Assembly: GCF_016595495.1 (NCBI RefSeq)
Contig: NZ_JAENIM010000044.1
Span: forward strand, 172,348-236,347
Direction of reading: 5' to 3'
Length of the DNA stretch: 64,000 bases
DNA from: Persicirhabdus sediminis
Lineage (GTDB): Bacteria > Verrucomicrobiota > Verrucomicrobiia > Verrucomicrobiales > Akkermansiaceae
Part shown: positions 63,435 to 64,000 of the stretch, one piece after another
Layout: each line of letters opens with the position of its first letter
Position numbering within the stretch: position 1 is the stretch's first letter
Notes under the pieces: model-generated
What the model was told of the DNA's origin: nothing
The model's database searches: none
What the model saw: the letters and a program-made list of their open reading frames with translations, nothing else
Translations under genes and position numbers: made by a program

Positions 63435-64000
63435 TGATCTTCCCCTCAAATTTCGTACAGCAAGTCTCCTTTAATTTTTTAGTTGAATTAGGCTGCTAGA
63501 GCAACCTGATTTTGTTTTTTGAGGTACTCAAATGGCGATATATAGCCCAGTGATGAGTGGCGTCTGTAGGTGTTATAAAAGCCCTCAATGTATTCAAAAA
63601 TAGCTTTGCGAGCTAGTTCTCTGCTTGCAAAATAACCACAGTTGGGAAGTAGTTCTGCTTTGAGCGAGCCGAAAAAGCTCTCACATGTCGCATTGTCGTA
63701 GCAGTTTCCTTTGGCTGACATCGACTGCTTGAACTTATGATATCCGAGTAACTTACGTAGTTTGCAGCTTGTGTACTGGCTACCTCTATCAGAATGAAAG
63801 ATGGATTTGCCTCGTGGTAAATCCCATTGAGTCACAGCAGCTTCTAGGGCATCGGTTACGATTTCAGCGGGCATGGCTCCAGAGCATTGATGGCCAACAA
63901 CTAGTCGAGAATGGAGGTCGATAACCACTGATAGATAGAGCCATCCTTCTTTTGTTGGAATATAGGTAATGTCAGCGATGAGCACTTTAGCAAAGCGGTC
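63435..64000 (-). mobile_element. IS3-family insertion sequence, right end, cut by window
   Basis: The element begins TGATCTTCCCC at 63435, a TG-start terminus typical of IS3-family ends. In the intact repeat copy the sequence after GGATAG (63201) is CCATCTATCCC; here the same GGATAG is followed directly by the element, which fixes the junction. The transposase gene reads inward from the right edge of the window, so the other end and orfA are not visible. Confidence 0.85.
63488..64000 (-). CDS. IS3-family transposase OrfB, catalytic core (partial)
   Basis: The visible 170 residues are the rve integrase core and C-terminus. DDE residues are seen: Asp in ADITYI, Asp in FHSDRGSQYTS and Glu in CESFFGSLKAE, with the NTYRRHSSLGYISPFEY end of the IS3 type. 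The frame is open to the last base (DRFAKVLIADI), so the N-terminal part is beyond the window. No frameshift or stop in the visible part, so the element may be active. Confidence 0.92.
   Translation of the reverse strand, partial: DRFAKVLIADITYIPTKEGWLYLSVVIDLHSRLVVGHQCSGAMPAEIVTDALEAAVTQWDLPRGKSIFHSDRGSQYTSCKLRKLLGYHKFKQSMSAKGNCYDNATCESFFGSLKAELLPNCGYFASRELARKAIFEYIEGFYNTYRRHSSLGYISPFEYLKKQNQVALAA

Overview
The window looks like a chromosome segment of a Gram-negative bacterium of the Verrucomicrobia, probably the Verrucomicrobiales (Rubritalea/Akkermansia side). This is an inference from gene content: lipid A-type acyltransferases beside glycosyltransferases, an outer-membrane barrel, very large secreted multidomain proteins, Bat proteins, and an mcsA-mcsB-clpC operon outside the Firmicutes. 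No rRNA or tRNA gene was recognised, so taxonomy rests on proteins and repeats.

Layout. 1-2.9 kb: end of a thiamine operon (thiH, thiS) and a nitronate monooxygenase-like flavoprotein. 2.9-4.03 kb: three and a half copies of a ~323-bp non-coding repeat carrying terminators. 4.1-8.04 kb: M28 peptidase, small proteins, ComF, an inositol-monophosphatase-like enzyme and a PhnA/YjdM-like protein. 8.05-9.7 kb: a dense array of small DNA hairpins. 9.8-15.1 kb, minus strand: a Bat operon ending in a type II lumazine synthase. 15.1-27.2 kb: envelope genes (two acyltransferases, amidase, GT4 glycosyltransferase, RlpA lipoprotein), a 1504-residue secreted protein, a DUF4230-like protein and a cysteine desulfurase. 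27.6-38.5 kb: a second giant secreted protein with a glucoamylase-like domain, a secreted Lon-type protease domain, a SpoIIAA-like protein, a ClC chloride channel, an AlkC/D-like HEAT protein and an outer-membrane barrel. 38.7-39.5 kb: three tandem small-RNA genes, each with its own promoter and terminator. 39.6-49.4 kb: a secreted hypothetical, HigBA, RlmN, and two tandemly duplicated gene pairs around a YchJ-like gene. 49.4-52.3 kb: an A+T-richer accessory island (DUF2971, decayed gene, Mrr-like nuclease). 53.2-56.5 kb, minus strand: ECF sigma factor, anti-sigma protein, DUF1573 and rhodanese. 56.7-60.9 kb: mcsA-mcsB-clpC. 61-64 kb: two small exported proteins, dispersed repeats and an IS3-family element running off the end.

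Themes. Most core genes and many terminators are saturated with AGCTGG/CCAGCT, a highly iterated word that is scarce in the putatively acquired genes. The intergenic DNA is rich in short hairpins with 3-nt loops, assembled into larger repeats that recur in either orientation.

The strongest candidate for an undescribed element is the triplicated ~75-nt RNA at 38.7-39.5 kb. Its outer stem shows a compensatory change, its G-rich apical loop is invariant, and each copy has a promoter placed to start at the stem. The uptake-signal-like word and the hairpin array come next.
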